A stretch of DNA of 64,000 nucleotides from Erysipelotrichaceae bacterium (GTDB lineage: Bacteria; Bacillota_I; Bacilli_A; Erysipelotrichales; Erysipelotrichaceae). Below are positions 8,825 through 17,991 of the stretch, one piece after another. Location: positions 17,260 through 81,259 of the forward strand of contig JAFWFS010000018.1 of NCBI GenBank assembly GCA_017515475.1. Direction: 5' to 3'. Below the pieces are notes generated by a model that saw nothing but the letters and a program-made list of their open reading frames with translations, was not told the origin of the DNA and did no database searches. The translations under genes were made by a program, and so were the position numbers. The first letter of the stretch is position 1; every line of letters begins with the position of its first letter.

Positions 8825-8902
8825 ATGGTACACACAGACAGAGGTTCGTATGGCTGCTTGCTTCCGCACCTGACCAAGTTAGTAACATGAATGTTGTACC
8901 AT
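8825..8902 (-). ncRNA. ffs: Small signal recognition particle RNA (4.5S type)
   Basis: The complement contains GGTCAGGTGCGGAAGCAAGC followed by AGCC, which is the conserved SRP RNA domain IV with the GGAA tetraloop and the asymmetric Ffh-binding loop. The ends pair (ATGGTACA at the 5' side with TGTGTACCAT at the 3' side), giving a single hairpin of about 78 nt, the short bacterial form. A T-run follows. It binds Ffh and guides membrane proteins to FtsY/SecYEG. In Bacillus the SRP RNA gene also sits beside tadA and dnaX. Ends are accurate to a few bases. Confidence 0.92.
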
Positions 8903-8906
8903 CTTT

Positions 8907-8935
8907 ATTCTATCTTAAGATTTCTTTTCTTTCAA
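8907..8935 (-). promoter_or_regulatory. Sigma-A promoter of the SRP RNA
   Basis: TTGAAA (8930-8935) and TAGAAT (8907-8912) on the minus strand with exactly 17 bases between. The predicted start, 5-7 bases downstream, coincides with the 5' end of the folded RNA. Confidence 0.8.
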
Positions 8936-9414
8936 TCCGCTTTCCTTTTCGATAAAAGACGGGCAGCGGCCACAATGTTGACAAAAGGAATAAAATGATC
9001 TGCTTTATGTGCCGGTGTCTGATTTTTAAGCCTTGCCAGATTGAATCCGTAGAAAGCGTTGGTCCACAGCACAAACAGCATCCATCCCAGAAACAGAAGA
9101 AATACGGCAAGTGTCGAATCGAAACCGGTCGCAAAGGCGGTCATTACGATCCAGAACGCAACAGCAACAAAGTAATGCGGCAGCAGGCAGAACACGCTCA
9201 CGCACATGGAGAATTTCAAGTTTTTCTCATCGTTTGTTTTATACAGATAGAACGCGTAGACGATGCTCAAGATGCCGGACACGATGAGCATCGGGAAATA
9301 GTACGAGGCTATATAGCTGTTGAAGAACTTGTCATATGCTTCAATATCAACCACAAAAGGAAGAGCTATCAGATAAAGCAGGATCACATTAAACGCTGGG
9401 AATACTTTTTTCAT
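8932..9414 (-). CDS. Four-helix membrane protein of unknown function
   Basis: A 160-residue hydrophobic protein with four segments (about 6-24, 38-57, 68-95, 100-122) and a basic C-terminus. It overlaps the HAD gene upstream by four bases (ATGA), so the two are translated together. The end of the gene overlaps the -35 box of the SRP RNA promoter. No family recognised. Confidence 0.6.
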   Translation of the reverse strand: MKKVFPAFNVILLYLIALPFVVDIEAYDKFFNSYIASYYFPMLIVSGILSIVYAFYLYKTNDEKNLKFSMCVSVFCLLPHYFVAVAFWIVMTAFATGFDSTLAVFLLFLGWMLFVLWTNAFYGFNLARLKNQTPAHKADHFIPFVNIVAAARLLSKRKAD

Positions 9415-10082
9415 CTTGTTCTCTCTTTTAATAATTCATAATCAAATTCTTCAAAACTGTTTATTCTTTGTCTGATCTGCGGCAGATCCGGATTGTTTTC
9501 TTTCCGGATGACAACGATGTTCCTGCATCCGGCTTCTGCGGCTTTCTGGATGGATTTGGCTGAATCGTCGATGACCAGGCAATCGGCAATATCTACTCCA
9601 AGTCTCCTTGCCCCTTCCAGATACATCTTGGCTTTGTCGCTGTAGTCGCCGTTATCATATACGACCTTATCGATGTCGAACCATCTGTCCAACTGAAGGA
9701 AGCTGAAATAGAAGTCTCTGTTTTCCCGGATGGATGCGGTACACATGGTGATTGGGATACCTTCCTCTTTCAGTCGATCAAGCAGTTTTTCCGCGCCTTC
9801 CCGCATGCCTCTATCCTTGTGTTCAAGGCAAATCTTCTGGTAGTTTTCCGTTTCTTTCCGTTTCGACCACCAGGCGATCTTTTCCTTGTCTGTCGGCAAG
9901 CCGTTTTCTCTAAGGATACTTTCAACGAAAACATCGTTTCTTATTCCTATGTATTTCTGATAGAGTGACTGAAAACCGTCTTCCGTACCTGTTATTTCCT
10001 TGTATGTCCTTCTCCACGCTTCCTCGTTGATGTCGTCGTCTTCGAATAATGTGCCATTATAATCAAACAGAACCGCTTTCAT
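9411..10082 (-). CDS. HAD-superfamily phosphatase, Asn variant
   Basis: A haloacid-dehalogenase fold hydrolase (about 223 residues) with a helical cap. Motif I reads FDYNGTLF: the nucleophile Asp is present, but the second Asp, normally the acid/base, is Asn. Motif II is TMCTAS, and motif IV is VIDDSAKSIQKAAEAG. The Asn form occurs in some HAD groups; it may have slow or altered activity. I start at MKAVLFD. A TATAAT box (10089-10094) lies six bases before that ATG and there is no ribosome site. The substrate is unknown. Confidence 0.75.
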   Translation of the reverse strand: MKAVLFDYNGTLFEDDDINEEAWRRTYKEITGTEDGFQSLYQKYIGIRNDVFVESILRENGLPTDKEKIAWWSKRKETENYQKICLEHKDRGMREGAEKLLDRLKEEGIPITMCTASIRENRDFYFSFLQLDRWFDIDKVVYDNGDYSDKAKMYLEGARRLGVDIADCLVIDDSAKSIQKAAEAGCRNIVVIRKENNPDLPQIRQRINSFEEFDYELLKERTR

Positions 10083-10097
10083 GGTTTTATTATACAA

Positions 10098-10113
10098 CGT
10101 TTCACGTGAAACG
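10098..10113. promoter_or_regulatory. parS-like site 1
   Basis: A 16-bp perfect palindrome CGTTTCACGTGAAACG, differing from the Bacillus-type parS core only at the outermost pair. It lies just upstream of the -10 box of the HAD gene, inside that promoter's spacer. Confidence 0.85.
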
Positions 10114-10120
10114 TTTCTAA

Positions 10121-10143
10121 CAAGAAAGGCCCTTATCGGGCCT
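10121..10143 (-). terminator. serS terminator
   Basis: On the minus strand AGGCCC pairs with GGGCCT across a five-base loop, followed by TTCTTGTT. It lies between the two parS sites and downstream of serS. Confidence 0.8.
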
Positions 10144-10167
10144 CTCGAGCTTTTGGATTAACTCAAT

Positions 10168-10183
10168 TGTTTCACGTGAAACA
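10168..10183. promoter_or_regulatory. parS site 2 (perfect)
   Basis: TGTTTCACGTGAAACA matches the ParB (Spo0J) binding consensus in full; the palindrome extends three more pairs on each side (10165-10186). It overlaps nothing but the bases just past the serS stop codon. About 12 kb from oriC, as expected for origin-proximal parS sites. Confidence 0.93.
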
Positions 10184-10186
10184 ATT

Positions 10187-11470
10187 CTATTTTCTTACGA
10201 TTTTCTTCTGTCCGCCCATGTACGGCTGGATGACTTCCGGAATATCGATCGATCCGTCTTCGTTGTAATTGTTTTCCAGGAAAGCAATCAGCATTCTTGG
10301 AGGAGCTACAACGGTGTTGTTCAGGGTATGAGGAAGATAGTTTCCGTTCTCGCCCTTGACTCTGATCTTCAGTCTTCTGGACTGCGCATCACCCAGGTTG
10401 GAGCACGAACATACCTCGAAGTATTTCTGCTGTCTTGGAGACCAGGCTTCAACGTCGCAGGATTTGACCTTCAGATCAGCCAGATCGCCGGAACAGCACT
10501 CCAGCGTTCTTACAGGGATGTTCATGGACAGGAACAGATCGACGGAATATCTCCACATTCTGTTGTACCAGTCCATGGATTCTTCCGGTTTACAGATAAC
10601 GATCATTTCTTGTTTCTCAAACTGATGGATACGATAGACACCTCTTTCCTCGATGCCGTGCGCTCCTACTTCCTTTCTAAAACAAGGAGAATAAGAGGTC
10701 AGGGTCATCGGGAGCTTGCTTTCGTCGTTGATCGTATCGATAAAGCGTCCGATCATGGAGTGCTCGGATGTGCCTATCAGATAGAGGTCTTCGCCTTCGA
10801 TCTTGTACATCATGTTTTCCATTTCCTTGAAAGACATGACGCCGGTTACGACTTCCGAACGGATCATGAATGGAGGGATGCAGTAAGTGAACCCCTTGCC
10901 TACCATGTAGTCTCTGGCATATGCCAGGATTGCGGAATGCAGGCGGGCAATGTCGCCGGTCAGATAATAGAAGCCGTTGCCCGAAGTCTTTCTTGCGGAA
11001 TCCAGGTCGATGCCGTTCAGGCTTTCCATGATATCGGTGTGGTAAGGAATTTCATAATCGAACGTTCTTTTTGTGCCGAACTGTTCGATCTCGACGTTTT
11101 CGGAATCGTCCTTTCCGATCGGAACAGATGCATCGATGATGTTCGGAATCACCAGCATTCTTTCTCTGATCTTCTCTTCCAGCTTCGGTTCTTCCAGTTC
11201 ACACTCTTCGATCTGCTCACCGATCTTCTTGACTTCTTCCTTGACCTGTTCCGCTTCTTCTTTCTTGCCCTGCCCCATCAGAGCGCCGATCTGTTTAGAG
11301 ATGGCGTTCCTCTGGCTACGCAGTTCATCTGCCTTGGTACGTAAGGCGCGGTATTCTTCGTCCAGTGCTTTCACCTCATCGACAAGCACCAGTTTTTCGT
11401 CCTGGAATTTCTTCCGGATGTTTTCCTTGACCAGTTCAGGATTTTCTCTAATCAGTTTAATGTCAATCAT
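10187..11470 (-). CDS. serS: Serine--tRNA ligase
   Basis: Class II aminoacyl-tRNA synthetase that charges tRNA-Ser. An N-terminal coiled-coil arm (residues about 30-100, rich in Glu/Lys/Arg) that grips the tRNA long variable arm is followed by the catalytic core: motif 2 PCFRKEVGAHGIEERGVYRIHQFEKQE, and motif 3 near the C-terminus (HTLNNTVVAPPRMLIAFLEN). I start at MIDIKLIREN, which has the strong site GGGGGAGG; a further-upstream ATG exists but would overlap this site. Expression is controlled by the T-box leader. Confidence 0.97.
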   Translation of the reverse strand: MIDIKLIRENPELVKENIRKKFQDEKLVLVDEVKALDEEYRALRTKADELRSQRNAISKQIGALMGQGKKEEAEQVKEEVKKIGEQIEECELEEPKLEEKIRERMLVIPNIIDASVPIGKDDSENVEIEQFGTKRTFDYEIPYHTDIMESLNGIDLDSARKTSGNGFYYLTGDIARLHSAILAYARDYMVGKGFTYCIPPFMIRSEVVTGVMSFKEMENMMYKIEGEDLYLIGTSEHSMIGRFIDTINDESKLPMTLTSYSPCFRKEVGAHGIEERGVYRIHQFEKQEMIVICKPEESMDWYNRMWRYSVDLFLSMNIPVRTLECCSGDLADLKVKSCDVEAWSPRQQKYFEVCSCSNLGDAQSRRLKIRVKGENGNYLPHTLNNTVVAPPRMLIAFLENNYNEDGSIDIPEVIQPYMGGQKKIVRK

Positions 11471-11487
11471 GTTCTTCCTCCCCCTAA

Positions 11488-11675
11488 ACAAACAAAAAGG
11501 TGATCACAAGGGCGCCAAGGCGCGGTACCACCTTTATTTATTTCTTTTTTCCTTTAACGCAGGAATACGTGCCGGATTAAGGCAACTATAAGGCGGATTC
11601 ATCAGGATTTGGCTGACAGGTTCCACCATACCCCGTCTCTCTATAAGCTTCCTTCCGACTACTGTCCCTTATTAC
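11488..11675 (-). promoter_or_regulatory. T-box riboswitch of serS (serine specifier)
   Basis: The complement of 11521-11534 is AAGGTGGTACCGCG, the T-box antiterminator sequence that binds the free tRNA acceptor end. It overlaps a terminator hairpin that ends in CACCTTTTT just before serS. Upstream are stem I elements (AGTAG, GAGAG, GGTGGAA) and GATGAA-UCC-GCC; the UCC at 11595-11597 fits a serine codon in the specifier loop. An extended -10 (TGATATGAT, -10 at 11686-11691) precedes it. Low charged tRNA-Ser should allow read-through into serS. Confidence 0.9.
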
Positions 11676-11727
11676 GTACAAGAAAATCATATCACAACAG
11701 ACTCGTTTTTTTAATATGTTGTTTCAG

Positions 11728-11752
11728 AAAAAAAGATGTCCGTCAGGACATC
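11728..11752 (-). terminator. Terminator of the ABC exporter gene
   Basis: GATGTCC pairs with GGACATC on the minus strand around a four-base loop that contains the stop codon region, followed by seven T. Confidence 0.88.
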
Positions 11753-13500
11753 ATGATCTTCTTATCGATATTCAGGTCGTCATCGGAGAACTGGGAAGCA
11801 TAGAGTTTCTTATAAAGACCTTTACGTTTTCTGATCAGTTCTTCGTGGGTTCCGCTTTCGACGATCTTCCCGTTGGATACGACCAGGATCTCATCGGCGT
11901 TGCGGATCGTAGAAAGCCTGTGGGCGACAACGATCGTGGTTCTGCCTTTCTTTAAGGAATTCAGCGCTTCCTGTATCAGAGCTTCGGTGGTGTTGTCCAG
12001 GGAACTGGTTGCTTCATCCAGAATCAGGATCGGAGGGTTCTTCAAAAACACCCGGGCAATAGAAAGCCTTTGCTTCTGTCCGCCTGACAGACGTATGCCT
12101 CTTTCTCCTATTTCCGTGTCAAAGCCTTCCGGCAGCGACATAATGTAGTCGTAGATGTTGGCCTTCCTTGCTGCCGCAACGATATGATTTCTCGTGGCGT
12201 TCTTTTTGCCGTAAGCGATATTCTCATAGAAAGTTCCGGAGAAAAGGAAGACGTCCTGCTGAACGATGCCGATGTTTTCTCTCAGTGATTTCATCGTAAT
12301 ATCTTCGATATCGATGTTGCGGATACTGATCTTTCCGGAATCCGCGTGATAGAATTTTGGCAGCAGATGACAGATGGTTGTCTTTCCTCCGCCCGATGGT
12401 CCTACCAGAGCCACGGTCTTTCCTTTCGGTACGGTAAAGCTGATGTTTTCCAGAATCTCTCTCTCTTCTTCTTTGTTGTAGGTAAAACAGACGCTCTCGA
12501 AACGGATGTCGCCGTTCAGCTTGCTGTAATCCTTTGCGCCTTTTCTGTCTTCCTCAACAGGCAGATCCAGAATCTCGCAGAATCTTTCAAAACCCGTAGC
12601 TCCGTCGTCAAACTGTTCCATCCACTGAACCAGCTGCAGGATCGGACTGGTAAAAAAACCAATCGACACGATAAAACTGGAATAGTCGCCGAAAGTAATC
12701 AAGCCTTTGTATAAGAATATTCCTCCGGAAATAAGACAAACGACGTTGAAGATGTCGGTAACGAAGATGGTGGTTGAGTGCTGAATGGCCATGGTGAAAT
12801 ACTGGCCTCTTTTTGCGGCAACGAATTCCTTGTTTCCTTTTTCGAATTTTTCGATTTCTTTTTCGGAGTTGTTGAAAGCCTTGGTGATACGGATACCGGA
12901 TACCGACGAGTTGACATCGCCGTTGATTTGGGCGATCGATCTTCTGGCCTTCCGTGACGATTCCATGTGCTTCTTTCTTACGATAAGCGTGATGATGAAA
13001 AGCAAAGGCGAGCACGAGAAGATGATCAGTGCCAGAGTCAGATTGATGCTGGAAAGATAAAACAAAGAGAACAGCAACGAGAAGGAGGTCATCACCAGCA
13101 TCTCCGGTCCGTGATGGGCAAGTTCGGAAATCTCCTGCAGATCGCTGGTTATGCGCGACATGATCTTGCCTGTCTCGTTGTTGTCGTAGTATGAAAACGG
13201 AAGCTGTTCCAGTTTTTCGAACATCTCTCTGCGCATGTCTGCCTGCATATCCGTTCCTACCATATGGCCGTAGTAGTCCACACAGTATTTCATGATCATC
13301 TTCAGCACATAGGCACCAAGCAAAACGCTGCCGTAGACGATGATCTGATCGAACTTCTGGTTCGGGATCAGGTCATTCAGCATGTATCTGGTAACGATCG
13401 GATAAAGGATGCCGGCAGCCGAGTTACCAAGAGCGGAGGCCATGTCCAGGGCAAATGTTTTCAGATACGGTTTATAGTAGGACAAAAATCTCTTCAGCAT
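11743..13500 (-). CDS. ABC exporter, half-transporter (MsbA/LmrA type)
   Basis: A 585-residue type IV ABC exporter with the transmembrane domain first (six helices within residues 15-300) and the ATPase last. The ATPase shows Walker A GPSGGGKTT, Q-loop IGIVQQDVFLF, signature LSGGQKQR, Walker B ILILDEATSSLD and the H-loop VVAHRLST. Such proteins work as dimers and export lipids, drugs or peptides; the substrate cannot be told. It is a single gene between gyrA and serS, homodimer likely as no partner half-transporter is next to it. Confidence 0.93.
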   Translation of the reverse strand: MLKRFLSYYKPYLKTFALDMASALGNSAAGILYPIVTRYMLNDLIPNQKFDQIIVYGSVLLGAYVLKMIMKYCVDYYGHMVGTDMQADMRREMFEKLEQLPFSYYDNNETGKIMSRITSDLQEISELAHHGPEMLVMTSFSLLFSLFYLSSINLTLALIIFSCSPLLFIITLIVRKKHMESSRKARRSIAQINGDVNSSVSGIRITKAFNNSEKEIEKFEKGNKEFVAAKRGQYFTMAIQHSTTIFVTDIFNVVCLISGGIFLYKGLITFGDYSSFIVSIGFFTSPILQLVQWMEQFDDGATGFERFCEILDLPVEEDRKGAKDYSKLNGDIRFESVCFTYNKEEEREILENISFTVPKGKTVALVGPSGGGKTTICHLLPKFYHADSGKISIRNIDIEDITMKSLRENIGIVQQDVFLFSGTFYENIAYGKKNATRNHIVAAARKANIYDYIMSLPEGFDTEIGERGIRLSGGQKQRLSIARVFLKNPPILILDEATSSLDNTTEALIQEALNSLKKGRTTIVVAHRLSTIRNADEILVVSNGKIVESGTHEELIRKRKGLYKKLYASQFSDDDLNIDKKIMMS

Positions 13501-13552
13501 ACGACCTCATTCTATCATGCGGTCAGCTGTTTATAACAGATATTGCATTCCA

Positions 13553-13576
13553 AAACAAAAGGACGATTACTCGTCC
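13553..13576 (-). terminator. gyrBA terminator
   Basis: GGACGA pairs with TCGTCC; the gyrA stop codon is in the loop and TTTTGTTTT follows on the minus strand. Confidence 0.85.
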
Positions 13577-16038
13577 TCGTTGTCTTCTTCATCGTCGCCG
13601 TGTCCCATCAGGCTGACGGCGGATACATAGGTGCCTTCCTGCGGTTTGATCAGTCTAACACCCTGCGTCGCTCTGCCCATGGTCGATACCTTGGCCAGAT
13701 GAATACGAATGATGATCCCGTCGCTGGTCATGATCAGACAGTCTTCGTCTCCGTTGACCGCTTTCAGAGATACTAGTTCACCGTTCTTCTCGTTGATGTT
13801 GATGGTCTTGACGCCCTTGGCTCCTCTGGAAGTCAGGCGGTATTCCGCAACCGGTGTCTGCTTGCCATATCCTTTCTTGGATACGACCAGAATGTTGGAT
13901 CCTTCCGCATCGGTACACATGCCGATGACTTCAGATCCATCCACGTTCATGCCTTTCACGCCCGAAGCGTTTCTGCCCATGGCTCGTACGCCTCTTTCAT
14001 CGAAGCGGACGGCCTTTCCGTTGGCGGCACCGATGATGATCTGGGAATCTCCAAGCGTCGGTCTGACGGCGACCAGTTCATCGTCTTCTTTCAAAGAGAT
14101 GGCGATCTTTCCGTTCTGACGGATCGATTCGAATTCACTCGCTGGTACCCTCTTACACAGACCGTTCTTGGTGACAAAGAACAGATATCCTTTTACTTCC
14201 CATTCGCGGTTGATCGGTACAAGTGCTCTGACCTTCTCTCCCTTGTCGATGTTGATGATGTTGATGACAGGGATGCCTTTGGCGTTTCTGGATGCCTCAG
14301 GTACGTTGAATCCTCTGATGCGGTATACCTTTCCTTTGTTGGTGAAGATCAGCAGGTAGTCGTGGGTAGACATGGTGATGTTCTGATCGATGACGTCATC
14401 CTCGTTCAGTGCCATGCCCTTAACGCCTCTGCCTCCGCGGTTCTGCAAACGGTAAGTATCGATCGGCAGTCTCTTGATGTAGCCGTTGTTGCTTAAGGAG
14501 ATGATGACATCTTCAACAGGGATCAGATCCTCGTCTTCCATGTCGATCTCGCCTTCGATGATCTGGGTGCGGCGTTCGTCTCCGTATTTGTTCTTAATAA
14601 CTGTCAGTTCGTCTTTGATGATCTGGATGACTCTTGAGTGGTTTGCCAGAATGTCTTTCAGATCCTTGATTTCTATATATAGCTCTTCCAGTTCGGTAAT
14701 GATCTTTTCCCGGGAAAGTCCCGTCAGTCTTCTCAGCTGCATATCCAGGATGGCCTTGCCCTGGATGTCGTCGATACCAAACTCCAAGTTCAGGTTATAT
14801 AAGGCATCTGTATCATCTTTGGAATTCTTGATGATTTCAACGACTCTGTCGATGTTGTCCAGCGCAATCTTCAGTCCTTCCAGAATATGCGCTCTTTTTT
14901 CGTCTTCGTCCAGATCGAACTGGGTTCTTCTTCTGATGACGGAAATCTGGTGATCGATATAGCACTGGATGATCTGTTTCAAAGACAGAAGCATCGGCTT
15001 GTTGTCGACAAGCACGTTGTTGTTGATGCCGAAGGAAGACTGAACCGGCGTCAGTTTGTACAGCTGGTTCAGTATGACTTCCGGCTGAACATCTTTCTTC
15101 AGTTCGATCTCGATGCGGATGCCGTTTCTGTCGTTGGACAGGTCTTTCATATCGGAAATGCCGTCGATGATCTTGTCTTTGACAAGCTGGTGGATTTTTT
15201 CATACATTACCAGTTTGTTTACCAGATACGGGATCTCTTTGATAATGATTTTATGCTTGCCTTGCGGCATGTCTTCGACTTCGGTTTTAGAACGGACCAT
15301 GATGGATCCTTTTCCTGTTTCGTATGCCTGACGAATGCCGGAACGTCCTACAATGTATCCTCCTGTCGGAAAGTCAGGTCCCGGGATTTTTTCCATCAGA
15401 TCAACGGTTGAGATTTCCGGATCATCGATGACCGCTATGATACCGTCTATCGTTTCCGATAGATTGTGCGTCGGCATGTTCGTGGCCATACCGACGGCGA
15501 TACCCATGGATCCGTTCACCAGCAGGTTCGGGAAACGGCTAGGCAGCGCAACCGGTTCCTGATGTCTCGCGTCGTAGTTGTCTCTGAAATCTACGGTATT
15601 CTTCTTGATGTCCTGCAGTAATTCCAGGGAAATTTTTGACATGCGCGCTTCTGTATAACGCATTGCCGCTGCGCCGTCGCCGTCAAGAGAACCGAAGTTG
15701 CCGTGACCGTCTACCAGCGGATAGCGGTACGAGAAAGGCTGAGCCATACGAACCATGGTTTCATAGATTGCCGTATCGCCGTGAGGGTGATATTTACCCA
15801 TGACTTCACCGACGATGTTGGCGGACTTGACGTGCTGCTTGTCCGGAAGGAAGCCGGCATCATACATCGCCCAAAGCACCCTTCTGTGGACCGGTTTCAT
15901 GCCGTCTCTGACATCAGGCAAGGCACGGTCGATGATGACAGACATGGAATAGCTTAAAAAGTCTTCTCTCATTTCTGAAGAGATGTTGACTTCTTTCATG
16001 TTTCCGTGATTGAAAAAGCGGTTGTCTAATTCTTCCAT
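13567..16038 (-). CDS. gyrA: DNA gyrase subunit A
   Basis: Breakage-rejoining subunit of gyrase, 823 residues. The active-site Tyr lies in [14 protein letters not shown]. The quinolone-resistance region reads [14 protein letters not shown]: Thr replaces the usual Ser at the position equivalent to E. coli Ser83, a natural state also known in Clostridioides difficile. The GyrA box is [11 protein letters not shown] (begins the beta-pinwheel C-terminal domain), and the tail is very acidic (DEEDNEDE). It follows gyrB by nine bases. Confidence 0.98.
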   Translation of the reverse strand: MEELDNRFFNHGNMKEVNISSEMREDFLSYSMSVIIDRALPDVRDGMKPVHRRVLWAMYDAGFLPDKQHVKSANIVGEVMGKYHPHGDTAIYETMVRMAQPFSYRYPLVDGHGNFGSLDGDGAAAMRYTEARMSKISLELLQDIKKNTVDFRDNYDARHQEPVALPSRFPNLLVNGSMGIAVGMATNMPTHNLSETIDGIIAVIDDPEISTVDLMEKIPGPDFPTGGYIVGRSGIRQAYETGKGSIMVRSKTEVEDMPQGKHKIIIKEIPYLVNKLVMYEKIHQLVKDKIIDGISDMKDLSNDRNGIRIEIELKKDVQPEVILNQLYKLTPVQSSFGINNNVLVDNKPMLLSLKQIIQCYIDHQISVIRRRTQFDLDEDEKRAHILEGLKIALDNIDRVVEIIKNSKDDTDALYNLNLEFGIDDIQGKAILDMQLRRLTGLSREKIITELEELYIEIKDLKDILANHSRVIQIIKDELTVIKNKYGDERRTQIIEGEIDMEDEDLIPVEDVIISLSNNGYIKRLPIDTYRLQNRGGRGVKGMALNEDDVIDQNITMSTHDYLLIFTNKGKVYRIRGFNVPEASRNAKGIPVINIINIDKGEKVRALVPINREWEVKGYLFFVTKNGLCKRVPASEFESIRQNGKIAISLKEDDELVAVRPTLGDSQIIIGAANGKAVRFDERGVRAMGRNASGVKGMNVDGSEVIGMCTDAEGSNILVVSKKGYGKQTPVAEYRLTSRGAKGVKTININEKNGELVSLKAVNGDEDCLIMTSDGIIIRIHLAKVSTMGRATQGVRLIKPQEGTYVSAVSLMGHGDDEEDNEDE

Positions 16039-16047
16039 GTTCCCTCC

Positions 16048-17991
16048 TTAATAGTCCAGATTCTTAACGAAATGCGCGTTCTCAATGATGAAGTTCTTTC
16101 TTGGTTCGACTTCATCTCCCATCAGCATCGAGAATACCTGATCGGCATCGATCGCATCTTCGATGGATACTCTTTTCAGTGTTCTGTTTTCAGGATTAAG
16201 AGTGGTATCCCACAGCTGGCTGGCATCCATTTCACCCAGACCTTTGTATCTTTGAACGACGTATTTCTCGTCGCCGAAGTCTCTTTTCGCCAATTCAAGT
16301 TCTTCGTCCGTATAGCAGTAGCGCAAGACTTTCTGTCCCTTCTGCAGGCCGTATAGAGGCGGCATGGCTATATAGACATAACCTCCTTCGATGAGCGGTT
16401 TGAAATAACGGTACAGGAATGTCAGCATCAGCGCGGAGATGTGCTGTCCGTCGACATCCGCATCGGTCATGATGACGATCTTGTGATAACGGAGTTTGGA
16501 TACATCGATCTCTTCACCAAAGCCGCAGCCGAACGCCTGAATCATCATCCGGATCTCGGCGTTGTCGAAGATTTTGTGCATTCTTGCCTTTTCGACATTC
16601 AGGATCTTTCCTCTTAAAGGAAGAACCGCCTGGAAGTTGGAATCTCTTCCCAGCTGTGCGGAACCGCCTGCTGAATTACCCTCAACGATATAGATCTCAC
16701 AGATCGAAGGATCTCTTGAAGCGCAGTCTTTCAGTTTGGTTGGAAGGTTTCCGGAACCGAAGTCGTCTTTTCTTCTGACGCTCTCTCTGGCTTTCTGTGC
16801 AGCCAATCTTGCTTCGGATGCGGATTTGGCTTTCTCGATAATGATCTTGGCGATATCCGGATTTTCTAAGAAATACCTTTTCAGGAAGTCTCCGAAGATC
16901 TTGTTTACAACTGTCTTCGCTTCTGCGTTTCCGAGCTTTCCCTTGGTCTGTCCTTCATACTGAGGATCGGGATGTTTCACCGAGATGATTGCAGTCAGAC
17001 CTTCCTTCAGGTCGTCGTTGGTCAGGTTCGGTTCATCCTTCTTAATATAATTGTTATCCTTGGCGTAGGTGTTGATTACTCTAGATAGCGTCTGTCTGAA
17101 TCCATCCAGATGCATACCTCCGTCAGGAGTAAAGATGTTGTTGCAGAAAGAATAGACTTTCTCTGTATAGGACGTGTTGTACTGGAGCGCTACTTCAACC
17201 GCGATCGAGGTGCTGTTGTCTGCACCGTCGCAGTAAAGCACGTTTTCAAACAGTTTGTTTTCGTTCTGATCGAGGAATTCTACATACTCTTTAATGCCGC
17301 CTTCATAACAGAAGGAATGGTCGCCTTTGTGTTCGTCGTCCTTATTCCAATAGAAATCAAGTCTGATGCCTTTGTTTAAGAAAGCCATCTGGCGGATACG
17401 GTCATGAAGGGTTTTGTAGTCGTAGACGGTACCTTCTTTAAAAATTTCTGCATCGGCTTTGAAACGGACGGTAGATCCGGTGTCATGTATGTCACAGGTA
17501 CCGATTTCTTTCAACGGCTGATCAACTTTGCCGCCGTCTTTAAAACGGATGAAATAGATTTTTCCATCTTTATGAATTGTTGCTTCCAGCCATTCAGATA
17601 AGGCATTGACAACGGAAGCGCCGACGCCGTGCAGACCGCCGGATACCTTATAGGCTCCCCCGCCGAATTTGCCGCCGGCATGAAGTATGGTAAAAATCGT
17701 TTCTACCGTAGAAACACCGGTCTTTGGATGGATCTCTACCGGCATTCCTCGGCCATCATCCTTGACTGTTACGATATCGTCTCCGTCGACGCTGACTTCA
17801 ATCTTTTTGGCGTAACCGGCTAGCGCTTCATCTACAGAGTTGTCGATGATTTCCCACACCAGGTGATGCAGACCTGCTGAAGAAGTCGTGCCTATATACA
17901 TGCCGGGTCTTTTTCTAACGGCTTCCAGTCCTTCCAAAACCTGAATATCTTCAGAAGTGTAATTGTCGTGTTGAATCGCAGTATTAGACAT
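16048..17991 (-). CDS. gyrB: DNA gyrase subunit B
   Basis: ATPase subunit of gyrase, 647 residues. GHKL ATPase motifs: EIIDNSVDEA, VKDDGRGMPV, LHAGGKFGGGAYKVSGGLHGVGASVVNALS. The Toprim domain has IVEGNSAGGSA and IMTDADVDGQHI, and the C-terminus ends ENAHFVKNLDY, typical for gyrase. Its start overlaps the end of recF by eight bases, so recF and gyrB are translationally coupled. Confidence 0.98.
   Translation of the reverse strand: MSNTAIQHDNYTSEDIQVLEGLEAVRKRPGMYIGTTSSAGLHHLVWEIIDNSVDEALAGYAKKIEVSVDGDDIVTVKDDGRGMPVEIHPKTGVSTVETIFTILHAGGKFGGGAYKVSGGLHGVGASVVNALSEWLEATIHKDGKIYFIRFKDGGKVDQPLKEIGTCDIHDTGSTVRFKADAEIFKEGTVYDYKTLHDRIRQMAFLNKGIRLDFYWNKDDEHKGDHSFCYEGGIKEYVEFLDQNENKLFENVLYCDGADNSTSIAVEVALQYNTSYTEKVYSFCNNIFTPDGGMHLDGFRQTLSRVINTYAKDNNYIKKDEPNLTNDDLKEGLTAIISVKHPDPQYEGQTKGKLGNAEAKTVVNKIFGDFLKRYFLENPDIAKIIIEKAKSASEARLAAQKARESVRRKDDFGSGNLPTKLKDCASRDPSICEIYIVEGNSAGGSAQLGRDSNFQAVLPLRGKILNVEKARMHKIFDNAEIRMMIQAFGCGFGEEIDVSKLRYHKIVIMTDADVDGQHISALMLTFLYRYFKPLIEGGYVYIAMPPLYGLQKGQKVLRYCYTDEELELAKRDFGDEKYVVQRYKGLGEMDASQLWDTTLNPENRTLKRVSIEDAIDADQVFSMLMGDEVEPRKNFIIENAHFVKNLDY

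Noticed and set aside
8703..8888. 61-codon minus-strand frame over the SRP RNA
   Set aside because: It covers the SRP RNA and the start of the next gene; the RNA signature is decisive.
15370..15383. Further CCCGGG palindromes (15375, 57886, 62808) as Noc sites
   Set aside because: Only the central six to ten bases match; these arise readily from Pro/Gly codons.
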